Shown here one piece after another: positions 11,336 to 23,345 of a stretch of DNA of 64,000 bases. This stretch comes from Corydoras sp. C115 (taxonomy: Eukaryota > Chordata > Actinopteri > Siluriformes > Callichthyidae). A program made the translations under genes and the position numbers. Location: the NCBI GenBank assembly GCA_019802505.1, contig JAFMOC010000025.1, positions 1,297,001-1,361,000 of the forward strand, given 5' to 3'. Position 1 is the first letter of the stretch; every line of letters begins with the position of its first letter. Under the pieces are notes generated by a model. It made no database searches. It saw only the letters and a list, made by a program, of their open reading frames with translations, and was not told the DNA's origin.

Positions 11336-11932
11336 GTCATCAAAATAGAAGTGAAAGCTAATAAGTGGAAAATAATTGCTCTTGAGATTGAAATCATATA
11401 CATTGAAAATAGTACTTAACTTGCTTAACTTAAGTTCCTAAAACTTATTTTTGTGGTTCACCATATTTGACTTTTGTAAATTTACACAGACAAACTAATA
11501 GCAATTCCTTAAGTAAGAATCAATGGTGTTCAGGTCCTGTGATGCCCACCATATTCTCTAGTATATCCAAAAATAGGATCAAATGCCTTTGACATGAGTT
11601 ACACTAATTTGATTCAGTTAGAAGACAGTGCAGTCAACGGCACTTTTGATACACTTAATGTTGCCGGGTACATCAAAACTTGTTTAGGAGTGATTGTTGG
11701 TGTGAGGGCCTTCTGATCAAATGCAAGATGTTGGTTCTGGGAGAATCCAGAAAGTGGTGCCACATAAAACATGCCACACGTTGACCCTTCACCCTTGTGT
11801 GTATAGTATGGTTTACTTCCATCTGCAACAGACAGAACAAATGCACACACAGTGTTGGGGAGAACACATGAAGGAACCAGGAAACAGATAGAGGTGGGAT
11901 AAAAGTAAGTAATGGGGTTTGCAGTGCTCCTT

Positions 11933-11934
<2 letters not shown>

Positions 11935-11984
<50 letters not shown>

Positions 11985-11986
11985 CA

Positions 11987-12051
<65 letters not shown>
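11935..12051. repeat. Compound (CA)n(TA)n microsatellite
   Basis: (CA) for about 42 bp, then (TA) for about 70 bp interrupted once by a cagt step. An open frame on the minus strand across it is a product of the dinucleotide repeat. Confidence 0.95.
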
Positions 12052-12054
<3 letters not shown>

Positions 12055-13470
12055 AACAAGAATATAACTTTCAATATTTAACTTTTTTGCTTAATTAATT
12101 TAGCCACTTGACATCCTTAAAACAAAATTATTTTATTTTATAATATAATATTAATAATACACAAAATTAAGCTCAGTATGTCACACAAAATTGTTGCTGG
12201 TTAATGTTTTAAGTTCCTTAATTATTAACTTGTATAAAATTATGATGTTTGCTCTCAAAATTATAACTGATATCTGCAACTCCCAATTAAATGTATTAAA
12301 GGTATTTTGATTGGCACAAATGCAAGCAACTCATACAAATTGTTTCTGTAACTGGCGTGCTTAGTCTCTACTCACAGATTACTCTTTAGCCAGCATCTGC
12401 TGAATGCTATAGAAGTAGTCTATTTGCATTAGTTTCATGCACATGCTTGAGAGAAAACTACAGCCTAAGTTAAGGAGGCCACTGATCCAAATATCACCAA
12501 CACAACATTTAACTGAGCGTGAATAAACAATTTTTATCTGTGCTTGACCTCCTCAGAATAAATCATAGCAAAAGTGACATGAGGAATGTAAAAATATTGT
12601 AAGGAGTGCTCACTAATATTAAACAGGTGTTGTGCTCATCACTATAAAACTCGCTGGTCACAGCCAGCTGGAGGACGATATATATCAGGTGTTGGCTGAC
12701 TACATTTCAATTAAGCACCGCAACACAAGCTGACATTCATGGAGCTTTAAAATAAGCTTTTGATAAATGATTTTCCTCCTTAGAGCTAGCATGCTAACTG
12801 CAGAGGTTCTTATCTCAGCCAGGGGCGTGCAAAAAAAAGTAGAAAACTCTTCCCCTTGGGGTTCTCGGTGACAGTTTAATGATCTGCTATTTGACATGCA
12901 TTCAGTGAGTCATGTTTTCTGTGTTTTGCAACAACAGCTCAAGGTGTGAAAGCAAAGCATTAACACACAGCTAAACATCTTATGCTAACATTTAAATCAT
13001 TTTATTTGATCAGAGGGCTGATTCGTGTGATAATCTGATGCTTTGTTTATTGGTTTATATTGTTGTACATCACTGACATTACACATCAGTTTCATCTTGA
13101 GACATCAAAAGAATGATTTGTAGTATATTTAGTAATACTTGTGAAATCAATTCAGAAGAGATATAACATTTGACTATATGAAACTTAATCATTTTCTTAA
13201 AGTTTTTTTGTAATAAAAAAAAAAGTTAAATTAAAAGGTTGCATGACATAATTTTAAATTATTTAAATTATTTAATTATCACTGTCTGACCAACTTTATG
13301 TACACACCTCGCAAATGTTTAACATAAGCTTGTTATTCCAATTCAGATATAAATGTTTCTTCATACAAAATAATTTTAAATTATTATGGTCTAAAGGTCT
13401 ACATGGACATCACATGAAGTTACCTGAATTAAGCCCCAGTTATTGCCCTACTGAACAATTTTATTCATAT
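12052..13470. other. No gene recognised; complex island at 12640-12900
   Basis: Mostly AT-rich. The segment 12640-12900 is more complex and GC-richer (includes cacagccagctggagg and gagctagcatgctaactg) and could be a regulatory element or exon, but I see no supported reading frame. Confidence 0.3.
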
Positions 13471-13481
13471 TATCATTAGAA

Positions 13482-13618
13482 CATTGCCCAGCGATAGATT
13501 GGCGCCCTGTCCTGGGTGTATCTGCCCAGCGCCCGAAACGTTCTCCCCTGGATGGGCATGGGGAACCCCCGCGACGCTAATATAGGATAAAGTGGAAGAT
13601 AATGAATGAATGAATGAA
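13482..13618 (+). mobile_element. SINE-1 copy 5, 5'-truncated
   Basis: Only the 3' 137 bp are present, from gcccagcgatagattggcg to the (GAAT)n tail. The insertion is bounded by a perfect 11-bp target duplication tatcattagaa (13471-13481 and 13619-13629). This is the expected product of reverse transcription that stopped early, not of later deletion. Carries gtgtatctg and ggaagata markers. Confidence 0.95.
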
Positions 13619-13629
13619 TATCATTAGAA

Positions 13630-14204
13630 AATCTACTTTTGAAAGCAAGTATCATGTTTTTGAAAAAAAATGACAAAAATTCAATTGTTCCCTTATTAAC
13701 AGTAAGATAGGTAACTTCCTGTTTATGCCAATGAGCCAGCTTTGTCCAATTAGGTTACAAGCTAGTAGCTCTTTTAAGAAAAAAAAAATACAAATGTTTG
13801 AGATGAAGCAGAAGAAGCAATGTGACCTGCCATAGAAGGGTCGAGGACATGGGGCAAGATAGTAGATGGTCTTCTCATCCCTAGGCCTCTGCTAATAGGT
13901 TTTGAAGAAGATGAACCACACGTTTCTTTCCTGCCTTTCACGGATGGCTCCTTGGGGAGTGATATGGAAGTGGAGAAATGTATAATGAACACGTTTGCCT
14001 TTTCCCCTCCTTTAGCTGTCATCTAAATCACCGCACAGTCTAACATTCTGGCAGTTCCACATTCAGTGGATGCACAGCTGTTCATTCAACATGGTCATGC
14101 TAACACTTATGCAGTAAGCTACTTTGTTGCTACATTTTCTTAAGCTAGTAGCATTAAAATATATACTGTAATTAATTGAGCATTGCAAATAAACAAATAA
14201 TTTT
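13630..14204. other. Spacer with an exon-like stretch on the minus strand
   Basis: On the minus strand, 13950-13827 (124 bp) is open and bounded by a plausible acceptor (ccccaag before gagccatcc) and donor (ggcag|gtcaca). It would encode about 41 residues rich in Ser, Arg and Pro. I do not recognise the peptide. It lies in a more complex stretch than its flanks. It may be a real exon, a non-coding conserved element or chance. Confidence 0.2.
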
Positions 14205-14275
14205 TTTAATTTACATTTCATACATTTACATCACTTAGCCGACATTTATATCCAAAAGCGACTTACATAGTGACT
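14205..14275 (-). mobile_element. SINE-2 3' tail relic
   Basis: On the minus strand it reads gtaagtcgcttttggata... gatgtaaatgtatg, matching the 3' end of the SINE-2 copy at 5.7 kb (ggtcactttgg... aaatgtaaatg). Only the tail region is left. Confidence 0.6.
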
Positions 14276-16431
14276 TTTTATATCATATATAATTGCAATA
14301 ATTGATTAAAAATATTTAAGATCCATGTATTCCTCAATTAACCTGTTCTGATGATTACAATTCTTACTTATATATTTGTTATCTGTTGCAATAAAATTCA
14401 TTATGACAACTATACCATCACTACTATTTTAATGAACAAGGGTCAAAGATGACCTTATGTATTTACTGTGGAATTTTGAAGTGTTTTTAATTAGAAACAT
14501 GTTTACTGCATACAATTATTCACTTGCAACACATTTCAAAAAACAATACTCATTCATGTAAATTGATGGCTCATGAAAGATAACTGTAAATACTATATAA
14601 ACAGTAGGTATAGGTTAAAGTGGCTTTGACTTTTGATCTTTTGAAAACATCTGTTTGTTTTTAAATCAAATGCTTATGACTTAGACTATGTGCCAGAGGG
14701 CCAATATGAACTTCTGGGTTTGTCTGGGAAACTTGGTGACACAAAATATTTATCTGATTAGACCCACTCCTATAGACTGAGTAAAAGTGGCTCTCACTAG
14801 ACTGAACATGTACTTGCCCTATGGACAAATCTTAAAAGACCCTAAGGAGCTGCCCAGGATCTGCATTTGATTCAACAGATGTTTCACTTGATAATGTTTG
14901 GGATAAGCTCATCAGTGACAACATTGAGGAGGTTTTAAAACAATGGCTGGTGTCCTCCTAAACACCATGAACAATGACAAACCAGAAGTGATCCAGTACT
15001 AAAACAAACATAAAAGAAGAAAAAGCAGAGAACATTCAGCTTGCCTGTTGCAGGTGCAATATGCTGTATGTATTCAATGCCCACACCAACTTTAGTGTAC
15101 AAAAACCTAACTACATTGGCAGTGCGAACAATGGACAACTGTTATTCATTAAAGGTCTTGTTAAACAGCTGACGTATATGAAGAGGCTCATGTGGACTAT
15201 GCCACACCTCCAAATGCACATTACTGATGCTATATAAAGATCTAAGCCATAACCACAGCGGAACATCTGACTGAAAGGAATAATGAAGAGAAAAATGTGC
15301 AATATTAACCAAGCTGCTAAACACAGAACAGTCAGCAGGAGGACAAACAAAGAAAAATGCACGCACATGTAAGAAATAACAGAAAATCAGAAAATAAACA
15401 TAGATTTGACTTATGTAGTGCATTAGAAGGAATTTTCATGGCTTTTGGAATAAAGCGTAAACAAAGCAAGTCAATTTTAAATTTAAATCACTGAAGATTT
15501 TGTCTTTTTCTGTTTAAAAAAAATTAAAGCAAATTTACAAATAACAGATTTTAGTTTGCTGCATTTTTGTGTTTTCTCAAAATGGGTGTTACATATTTAT
15601 TTACCTGCAGATTGAATTATATTACATGCACTCCTGACAGAATGTTTTATTAGTGCAGCAGCTAAGTCTGTGATTGAGTCAGGTTTTTCAAGATCATTAT
15701 CCAGTATATATCCATGTGTGAGTGAGCATCTTGACTCATCAAAGGACAGAGATCTAGCAAAGTCTATGAATATGATTGTGAAAATATATTGCACTATGAA
15801 CAAGACATTAGACATTATCAGACATTATAATAGTTGTATAATAGTTGGTATCCATCAAACTAGAAATGTTTTCTCATTTCTAATGAAGCTTGGACTATAG
15901 CAATCTACAGTCAATCAGAGTGTGTACAAATGAACATAATGAACTATATTTATTTTTAATTTATTGTAATTAGAATAAATTACATCTCATTCATCCATCA
16001 ATTATGACAAGCCACTTTGGCCCAGAATAAACAAAGCATTTAATTTTTTTTTTTTTGCCTAATATTGTTTGTTGTCTTTATTTACTACGTTTCTTTAAGG
16101 CTAGTTTTATAAATCATTAATGTTAAGCACAATAAGAAAAAAAAAAACATTACATGGTAAAATTACATTGTATTTATTTAACAAAAATTAAGACACAAAT
16201 ATTTATCCATAGGAATTAAGAGGATAAGTAGCAGTCAGCTAAATGCCCCTGATTAATTAATCTTTAATTAATCATTATGTAACCATATATATAAAAAAAA
16301 TCCATGTCCCTGCAATGAAGCTTTAAAGAATTTTAAAGACTAAAAGCACAGTACAGCTGCCAATTAATATGTATCTATGGATATTAATCCAAAATCTGTG
16401 GATTTTGTAAAATCCATCATTTTACAAAAAT
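14276..16431. other. No gene recognised
   Basis: AT-rich. The part from 14690 to 15400 is somewhat more complex. Its minus-strand open stretches (about 15111-15423) are hydrophobic and cysteine-rich in a way typical of random frames. No repeat identified. Confidence 0.35.
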
Positions 16432-16442
16432 ATTTTTCATAC

Positions 16443-16776
16443 AGGTGGCTTAGTGGTTAGCACGTTCGCCTCTCAGCGCTAGGGATTCCCAGTTTGAATC
16501 CCCATCTGGGTGGAGTTTCCATGTTCTCCCCGTGTCCACGTGGGTGTCCTCCGGGTTCTCCGGTTTCTTCCCACAGTACAAAAACATGGATCAAGTCAAT
16601 TGAGTTCTCCAAATTGCCCCATGTAGAGTATGTTTGTGTGAGTGTGTGTGTGCCCAGCGATAGGTTGGCGTCCTGGGTGTGTCTACCCGGCGCCCGAAAA
16701 GTTCTCCCCTGGATGGGCGTGGGGAACCCCACCGCAACCCTAATAGAGGATAAAGCGGAAGATAATGAATGAATGA
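16443..16776 (+). mobile_element. SINE-1 copy 6, slightly 5'-truncated
   Basis: Starts inside the head at aggtggcttagtgg, lacking the first ten or so bases, and runs to the (GAAT)n tail. The perfect 11-bp target duplication atttttcatac is at 16432-16442 and 16777-16787. The A box is intact; the B box is changed (agtttgaatcc). Confidence 0.94.
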
Positions 16777-16787
16777 ATTTTTCATAC

Positions 16788-19071
16788 GTAGACAACATAA
16801 AAGACAGTGGGCGTTCAAAAAAAAAAAAAAAAGTGTTTAAATGACTGACTGTGCAATGTTACACAGTCTAGAAGGATTGGCAGGGCAAAGTCTCTTCTTT
16901 CTAAAAAGACCATGGCAGCACAGGCTAAATTTGCAAATTTGCAGTCAAAGACATCACAAAACTTTTGAACAATGTGGAGATGCTTGACTATAATGCAGTG
17001 CACTACATTTAATAAAAAAAGAAACAATATCAGCACAAACACATGATAGTTCTGTAATTACAAAGCAACTTTAAATCAACACCTTGCAGTCATTAAGTTG
17101 AGCATGTTTTTAAAGTTACTTTTATCTATTCAAATGCTAAAGTTTGGGGTGAATAAAGCAACAGGTGTCCTAATACGGTGTAGCCTAATAAATTGAAGCA
17201 ACATTGTAAAGATAACAGGGCCAAAATTCTTCCAAAACAATGCCAAAAGTTTGATAAATTGTAGAACATGATTTAGTTATTGCTGCTTAAAGTGATTCTA
17301 TAAGCTTCTTTTTACCCATGGCCTTTACTTTTATTCTTAATTTTTATGAAAAATCATTGACATCTTTGTTATTTGCTGTGTATTGTTCATCTGGGTTATT
17401 TGCTGTGTATTGTTCAATGTATTTAGTTATTTATTTTTAAATGTTCTGAAATATAAAACTATTTCCTTTTCAGGATTGTAATTATGCTGCCTTTGGCTAA
17501 TCATCAGTATGTCATCTATCTAAGAGCCAGTATAATCTACCTTTTTTAACATGCTTATATCTTTATTTTTTTTTTTGTTTTTTAATTATTTTTAAGTTTT
17601 ATATATGTATATTATATAACTTTAACTTTACTTTAACTAATCTTTTCATTTTGTTACCTAACTTTGTGAAAATTCCACAGTTAGTGCAATAAAATTGCCA
17701 GTAAACTGATATTATCAAATCAAACCATGAAAAACAGAAGTGTCCTGATACAGCTGACATTATGTTGTACCTCTACAAAGAATCACAGGAAGAAAGATGT
17801 TCTGAGGTGTTTAACAAAACTTTATTCTACGTAGTCCAGCATGTCTGCTCTTGGTTACTGCTGCAGATCTTTATCGACAGCCACTCCTAAGCATCCTTGG
17901 CATTTAGCTGAGATTGATTGGCAACATTCCCCTGCCCTAAGAGTCCCCTCCCAAATCCCTTTGTAATGATGCAATGGAATAAATTAGGCTCCATTAATTT
18001 ACCAAAACAAATAAGCACCTCTGCCCTCTGCCTCAGGTTTGCTCTGCATGTGCAGGTGTTTCTTATTTCTCAGTGCTTCATCAGCCACTGCTGTTGGGCT
18101 AATCTACTGGCTAAGGGAGCACAGACCGTCACAGGCCGTGACCTCTTCCTTTTATGGCTGGAATGGTTTTTCTTAAAGCCATTTCAGCCAGCTGGCCAGG
18201 CCTTGCCATTTATCCTTAGTATTTCCTGTGATCTTATCTACATGTGTCAAGTAACACTCGCAAGATGAGGGGACTAATTGGATTTTGATTGGTCATAAAA
18301 ATTGGCTTTATTATGTGATGTTTAAGTCAAACAGTAACCTTTTACTTACCTTGTCTTGGAAGAATTTTCACAATAAAGAGTTTAAATATTTGATTAAAAT
18401 TCTCCAGCTCCAAAAGCACAAGTCTCAACCTACAAGATGTAGGTTTAGCTAAATGTTCAAATTCATAACTCCCTGTTAAAAAGTTGATGTGTAAAAAATA
18501 TATAAATAAATAACCCAAATGTGTCAGACCAAACATTCGGACACAGTACAAAAGTTACTTTACTCCAAAAAAAAAAAAAAAAAAAAATCCAGCCTTGTTT
18601 CAGAATTTGTAAACTTTTTTAGAACTTTTGCTTAAGGCCTGAAAAGACTTTTGAATGTATGTAAATTTTAAGCATTTGGAGATTATAATGATCCTTCTAT
18701 GGTAATGAATATAATTACATAGAGCTTGCGAGTACTTTGCAAAGCCATTGTCAACTAACTAAAAAAAAAAAGTTTTAAACAGAAACTTCATCTAGTGTTT
18801 GGGCCAGAGTTTCAGATATGTCGTGATATCGAAAAAGCATCAGGGTAACTTGGATGAGTCAGGGTTAAGTCATGAACTACTTGCATATTTGTAAAGGTGC
18901 AATAGATAAAGAAGCATATTGCAGTGGATATTAGATTGTAGTGAGACACTTTTTCCCCCCTTGGAAATTTTTTATTTCCCCATTGTTTATATCACCAGAA
19001 TAATGAAAGACCTCATTCTAAATGTGCCACAAATTGGTAGATTTTGGACTTGTTTTTAATATGTTTCATCT
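16788..19071. other. No gene recognised; complex island at 17800-18270
   Basis: Includes poly(A) at 16818-16833 and A21 near 18567. A 21-bp direct repeat (ttatttgctgtgtattgttca) occurs at about 17368 and 17397. The island 17800-18270 is GC-richer, contains many CAGCC/TGCAGG-type words and an open plus-strand frame (17918-18268) with no recognised domain. It is a candidate conserved non-coding element. Confidence 0.3.
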
Positions 19072-19081
19072 AGAGAATCTA

Positions 19082-19156
19082 ATCTTATCTCAAACCTGGA
19101 TCCCCAGCACTGAGAGGAGGGTGTGCTAACCACTACACCACCGTGCTGCCCCATGA
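19082..19156 (-). mobile_element. SINE-1 copy 7: head-only insertion with target duplication
   Basis: Contains only the tRNA-like head (minus strand): A-box region ggtgtagtggttagcac and the start of the B-box region (ggatccaggt). Body and tail are absent. It is flanked by a 10-bp direct repeat agagaatcta (19072-19081 and 19157-19166). A 3'-truncated SINE with a target duplication is unusual. Confidence 0.6.
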
Positions 19157-19166
19157 AGAGAATCTA

Positions 19167-20531
19167 GCATTAAAAAACTTAAATCTAATAAAAAAAAATA
19201 ATAATAATTTAAAACTTAAAATATATCTTAAATCTGTTACTGCTACATATATCTTAAATCAAGCAAGAATGAGCTACAGTTTGTCTTGCATTTAACTATT
19301 ATTAATTATTAATGGTTATTATTATTATTGCTAAAAAGAATAACTAAAAATGTGTTTATGGTAATAAATTAATTATAAATTATATTATGAATTATGAATT
19401 CTATACGCAATAATAGAATTTTAAAAATGTTTTAAACACACTTTTTATGTTAAATCTTTTGTGCATAGTGGTCAAATAAAGGCATCAGATTCCTCAAAAA
19501 CTTAAATTCAGAAGACTATGTTTCAAATGTAGTATGTTTTACTAGAAGTAAGGGGAATACCCAAAAGCTTAACTTTAATGAGGTCTCCCTAAACTTTAAC
19601 TCATTCTTTATGTGTTTTATAATAATTTGAGTGTTCTTTTATATATATAAAAAAATGCAGCCAAAAAAAATCCTTAAATAAAACTCCTGGTTTTGTAGGA
19701 AGGAGATATTCTGAAAAGTGAAAAAGAGGCTGTGTAGTGGCACAGCTGAATGTGTTTATCTGTAAAAAGCCATTCAAAGAGTAAACTTGAAGTTGCTGAA
19801 TTTATCTTCCACATGATTCAATTAATGCACAATGATTTCACTCGTGACAAAATCTAAATCTAGACCTCTGTGTTTTCTGATAGGGGACCATATGTACATT
19901 TATATGATTGCTTTCCCTGTCTATCATATTTACTTTGGTCTGAAAAAAAAGCAAATCTTTAAGTTTCGCTTCTCTACCCTTACAGCTCAGGCGCAATTCT
20001 GGATTCAGAAGTTGAGCACTCTGAAGCGTGTTAATACTCACATATTGAAGTCTTACAGCAGGGTTTAGATTCAGTACCTGTAGACATCGGCATTGATAAA
20101 AGCCTGAGAGTAGTCAGGTGAAGTTTCTGGGATAAAGTGGGATATTGTTTTAAAAGAGGGCTTGAAATGCTTTTTGCTAGTCTTAATTTATTTTCACATA
20201 TATATAAACTTGAATTAATCCCCATCTTACAGCCCTAGTCATAGATCTTTGTCTTAATAAAGTGGGTTGAGAGAATAATTGTTAAATGATTGTGTATTAC
20301 ATATGAGTAATAATTTTAAGATAATTAATTTCTGCATGTGTATTTTAACGTACACATTTAGCAATTTTATTCTTTATTGGCCAAGTCTAAATGTATAGTC
20401 AATGGAATTTAATTTGAGTTTATCCCTTCTCCCCTTATATTGCTGTCAGAATTTAAGCAGCTCATGTTTATAAGCGAGTGAAATATGAAGCAACATGTGG
20501 CTGTTTGAATACTCAAAACACTTTAAATACA
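19167..20531. other. No gene recognised
   Basis: AT-rich with long A/T-only stretches. The segment 19680-20110 is a little more complex, but I see no supported exon. Confidence 0.4.
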
Positions 20532-20546
20532 ATACATTTATATTAT

Positions 20547-20908
20547 TCATTTATTCATTATCTCCCGCTTTATCCTCTATTAGGGTCGCGGTGGGGTTCC
20601 CCATGCCCATCCAGGGGAGAACGTCTCGGGCGCTGGGCAGATAGACCCAGGACAGGGCGCCAATCTATCGCTGGGCACACACTCACACACACACATACAC
20701 ACTCTATGGGGCAATTTGGAGAACTCAATTGACTTGATCCATGTTTTTGGACTGTGGGAGGAAACCGGAGAACCCGGAGGAAACCCACGCGGACACGGGG
20801 AGAACATGGAAACTCCACCCAGATGGGGATTCGAACCGGGAATCCCTAGCGCTGAGAGGCGAACGTGCTAACCACTAAGCCACCATGCCGCCAATATATA
20901 TTTATATT
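20547..20908 (-). mobile_element. SINE-1 copy 8, full length
   Basis: Well-preserved copy with intact B box (ggttcgaatcc on the minus strand) and A box, and the gtctatctg/gcgggagata subfamily markers. A 15-bp direct repeat atacatttatattat lies at 20532-20546 and 20909-20923. If this is the target duplication, the insert also includes 16 AT bases beyond the ggcggc 5' end, which is unusual. The tail has (GAAT)n type. Confidence 0.9.
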
Positions 20909-20970
20909 ATACATTTATATTATGTATAATATAAATATATATTGGCGGCATGGTGGCTTAGTGGTTAGCA
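20866..20970. repeat. Perfect 47-bp stem with 11-nt loop between SINE-1 copies 8 and 9
   Basis: Left arm 20866-20912 and right arm 20924-20970 are exact reverse complements. The arms include the first 27 bp of both SINE heads and about 20 bp of AT-rich non-SINE sequence (aatatatatttatattatac and its complement). The inverted match continues with mismatches through both SINE bodies. Confidence 0.9.
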
Positions 20971-21291
20971 TGTTCGCCTATCAGTGCTGGGGATTCCCGG
21001 TTTGAATCCTTAACTGGGTGGAGATTCCATGTTCTAACCATGTCCACCTGAGTTTTCTCTAGGTTCCTCCCACAGTCCAAAAACATAGATCAAGGTAAAT
21101 TGAATGCTCCAAAATGTCCAATATATAGTGTGTTTTGTGTGTGTGTGTCTGTGTGTGTGTGAGTGAGTGTGTTCAGCGATAGATTGGCACCCTGTACAAG
21201 GTGTATTTGCACAGCCCCCGAAACATTCTCCCCTGGATGGGCATGGGGAATGACCCTTGTAAAGGATTAAGCAAAAGATAATGAATGAATT
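20944..21291 (+). mobile_element. SINE-1 copy 9, diverged
   Basis: Head-to-head partner of copy 8. The first 27 bases are identical to copy 8, but the body is much more diverged (ctaaccatgtccacctgag, ttcagcgatagattggcac, aacattctcc), and the tail is a short (GAAT)n. No clean target duplication is readable. Confidence 0.88.
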
Positions 21292-21717
21292 AATAAAATT
21301 TTTTATATAATATATAATTTAATTACTTTAGCAGTAACAAGTTCAAAGTTATTACTGTTATTCCACCAAAATTTGTATTAAATTACCTTTTAAAAATTAA
21401 ATAATGCCATCTAAATGACTGAAATTAAAATTTCTTACTACTTACTTTTTACATATTACAGATCCATTGTTTTCTGATTTCTGATTAAATATTTTATATA
21501 GATATTTAGAAGTAATGCAAATTTGATCCATTTATCTCCAGGTATTTTTATGAGTAATAATCAGCAAAAACTTTTCAATTAATATTAAATATAATAATAA
21601 TTAGTAACTATATAATCAAACTTTATTTGATTTAGTTTAAGTTTTACATAAGTTAAGGTTTTTGAGCCCCAATTTGACTACTTTTTTACAGTTACATATA
21701 TTTTAAGATGTAAATTA
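21292..21717. other. No gene recognised
   Basis: Very AT-rich spacer between SINE copies. Nothing recognised. Confidence 0.5.
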
Positions 21718-21729
21718 ATGTAGAAAATT

Positions 21730-22056
21730 TTCCATCCATCCATTATCTTCCGCTTTATCCTATATTAGGGTCACGGTGGGGGTCCCCATGCCCATCCAGG
21801 GGAGAACGTTTCGGGCACTGGGCAGATACAGTACCCAATCCATCGCTGGGCACACACTCCCTCACACAGACATGCACACAAACACATTCTATACGGGGCA
21901 ATTCGGAGAACTCAATTGACTTGATCCATGCTTTTGGACTGTGGGAGGAAACCCACGGTGAGAACATAGAAACTCCACCCAGATGTGGATTAGAACCAGG
22001 AATCTCTAGCGCTGAGAGTGTGCTAACCACCGAACGTGCTAACCACCGTGCCGCCC
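21730..22056 (-). mobile_element. SINE-1 copy 10
   Basis: Minus-strand copy with a (GGAT)n-type tail (ccatccatccatt) at its left edge. The 12-bp target duplication atgtagaaaatt (21718-21729) is matched by atgtagacaatt (22057-22068), with one mismatch. The central body lacks about 20 bp around the cctccggg... segment. The head carries a local duplication (gtgctaaccaccgaacgtgctaacc). Confidence 0.9.
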
Positions 22057-22068
22057 ATGTAGACAATT

Positions 22069-22619
22069 ATATTAATTAAACTTAGTATTCAGAGTACATT
22101 TTTACAGTATATCAGTCAGCTGTGACAACACTTTTTACATAATTGAAATTTTCTAAATAAATCTACAGTTTACATGACAAGAGAAAACTTTTCCATATGT
22201 TTGTAAAATATGTAGAAAATTGTTGACAACAGATATGATCCAAAAAGGATAAATAAATTAATAGATTTTTATTATAATTATTATTTAATAATTTCGTAAT
22301 TTGGTTATATTAGTGTAAATAACAGTTAACTAGTTATATTGTATATATTTTAACACAAAAATGCATGTACATAAACAAAGCTGCATTGTTATAATATTAA
22401 GCTTAAGTAATAAAGTAAGTAATAAAAAAGCTAATACTTCTGAGGTCAGTATTCATTATTAAAACAATATAACATCTAGTAGTTTTTTTAAAAATACATA
22501 CAACTAAAATAATCTAATGGGACCCTGAACGCCTGAGCATATATACCAGTATATAGGACCATAGAAATAATAGTAGAGTTCAAGTGGACTTCACAATTTA
22601 AGCCACAACTAGCTTCATT
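22069..22619. other. No gene recognised
   Basis: AT-rich, no repeat or frame of note. Confidence 0.45.
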
Positions 22620-23345
22620 CAGGCCTTCTTTTTGTATGATAATGTTTTTGTCAGTACTTTTAACCCAGCCGGCAGAAAGTGGAACAAACTACACCATTTG
22701 TTAATGTGCTTCCATTCCGTGCTGGTGTATAATTGTCTGAATGAAAGAGAGATTACCTTTAAACCCCCCGTGCAAACAGTTATATAGCTTCGGAGCAGGA
22801 GGCACGAAAGGAGAGGTGAAAAAAGTGATAATTTGCCAAAAGCAACCTCGAGTGTGGCAGTGCGCAGTCAGCCTAGGACCAGGTTATTCGGAGGGAAGCC
22901 AATCTTTGATCAGCCAAGCTGAAATGGCAGAGATAAGTGGGAGCTACAACTCACGGCAGGACCTGTTATTGCTATTTCCTCCTCTGATTTCTTGAGAGTG
23001 GAAAATAGCCCCTTCACCTCGACCACCCCCCACCTTCGTCCACCTTAGTCACTCTCCATTTTCTTTTCCTCCACCCCTTATCCCCTTAGCTTGCCATCTC
23101 TATCACTTTAATCCTGCCAGTCTGTGGCTGGTTAACAAGGAAATCCTGGGGCAATTATCACCAGGCACTTCCTACTGGGCATGCAGCAGGGGGAATCAAA
23201 GAGGACCAAGAGATTTTTCACACTAGTGAGGAGCAGCAGGCCTAATTAAAGCAACCTCGTGTCCTGCTGTGTCCAGTTGCAGATAGTCCACCTAGTGATA
23301 ACCATCAGCTCTACAACAACAATTGTTTTGTTTAGGTGGAACTGG
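22620..23345. other. Complex island (candidate conserved non-coding element)
   Basis: About 700 bp without simple repeats and with a much higher GC level than the flanks. Contains a purine-rich plus-strand stretch (22741-22960) and a pyrimidine-rich stretch (23008-23100). The open frame 22741-22995 (+) has no recognisable domain. Confidence 0.25.

Noticed and set aside
11614..11973. 119-codon minus-strand frame
   Set aside because: Its start is made by the CA repeat (Cys-Val repeats) and the remainder has no recognised domain.
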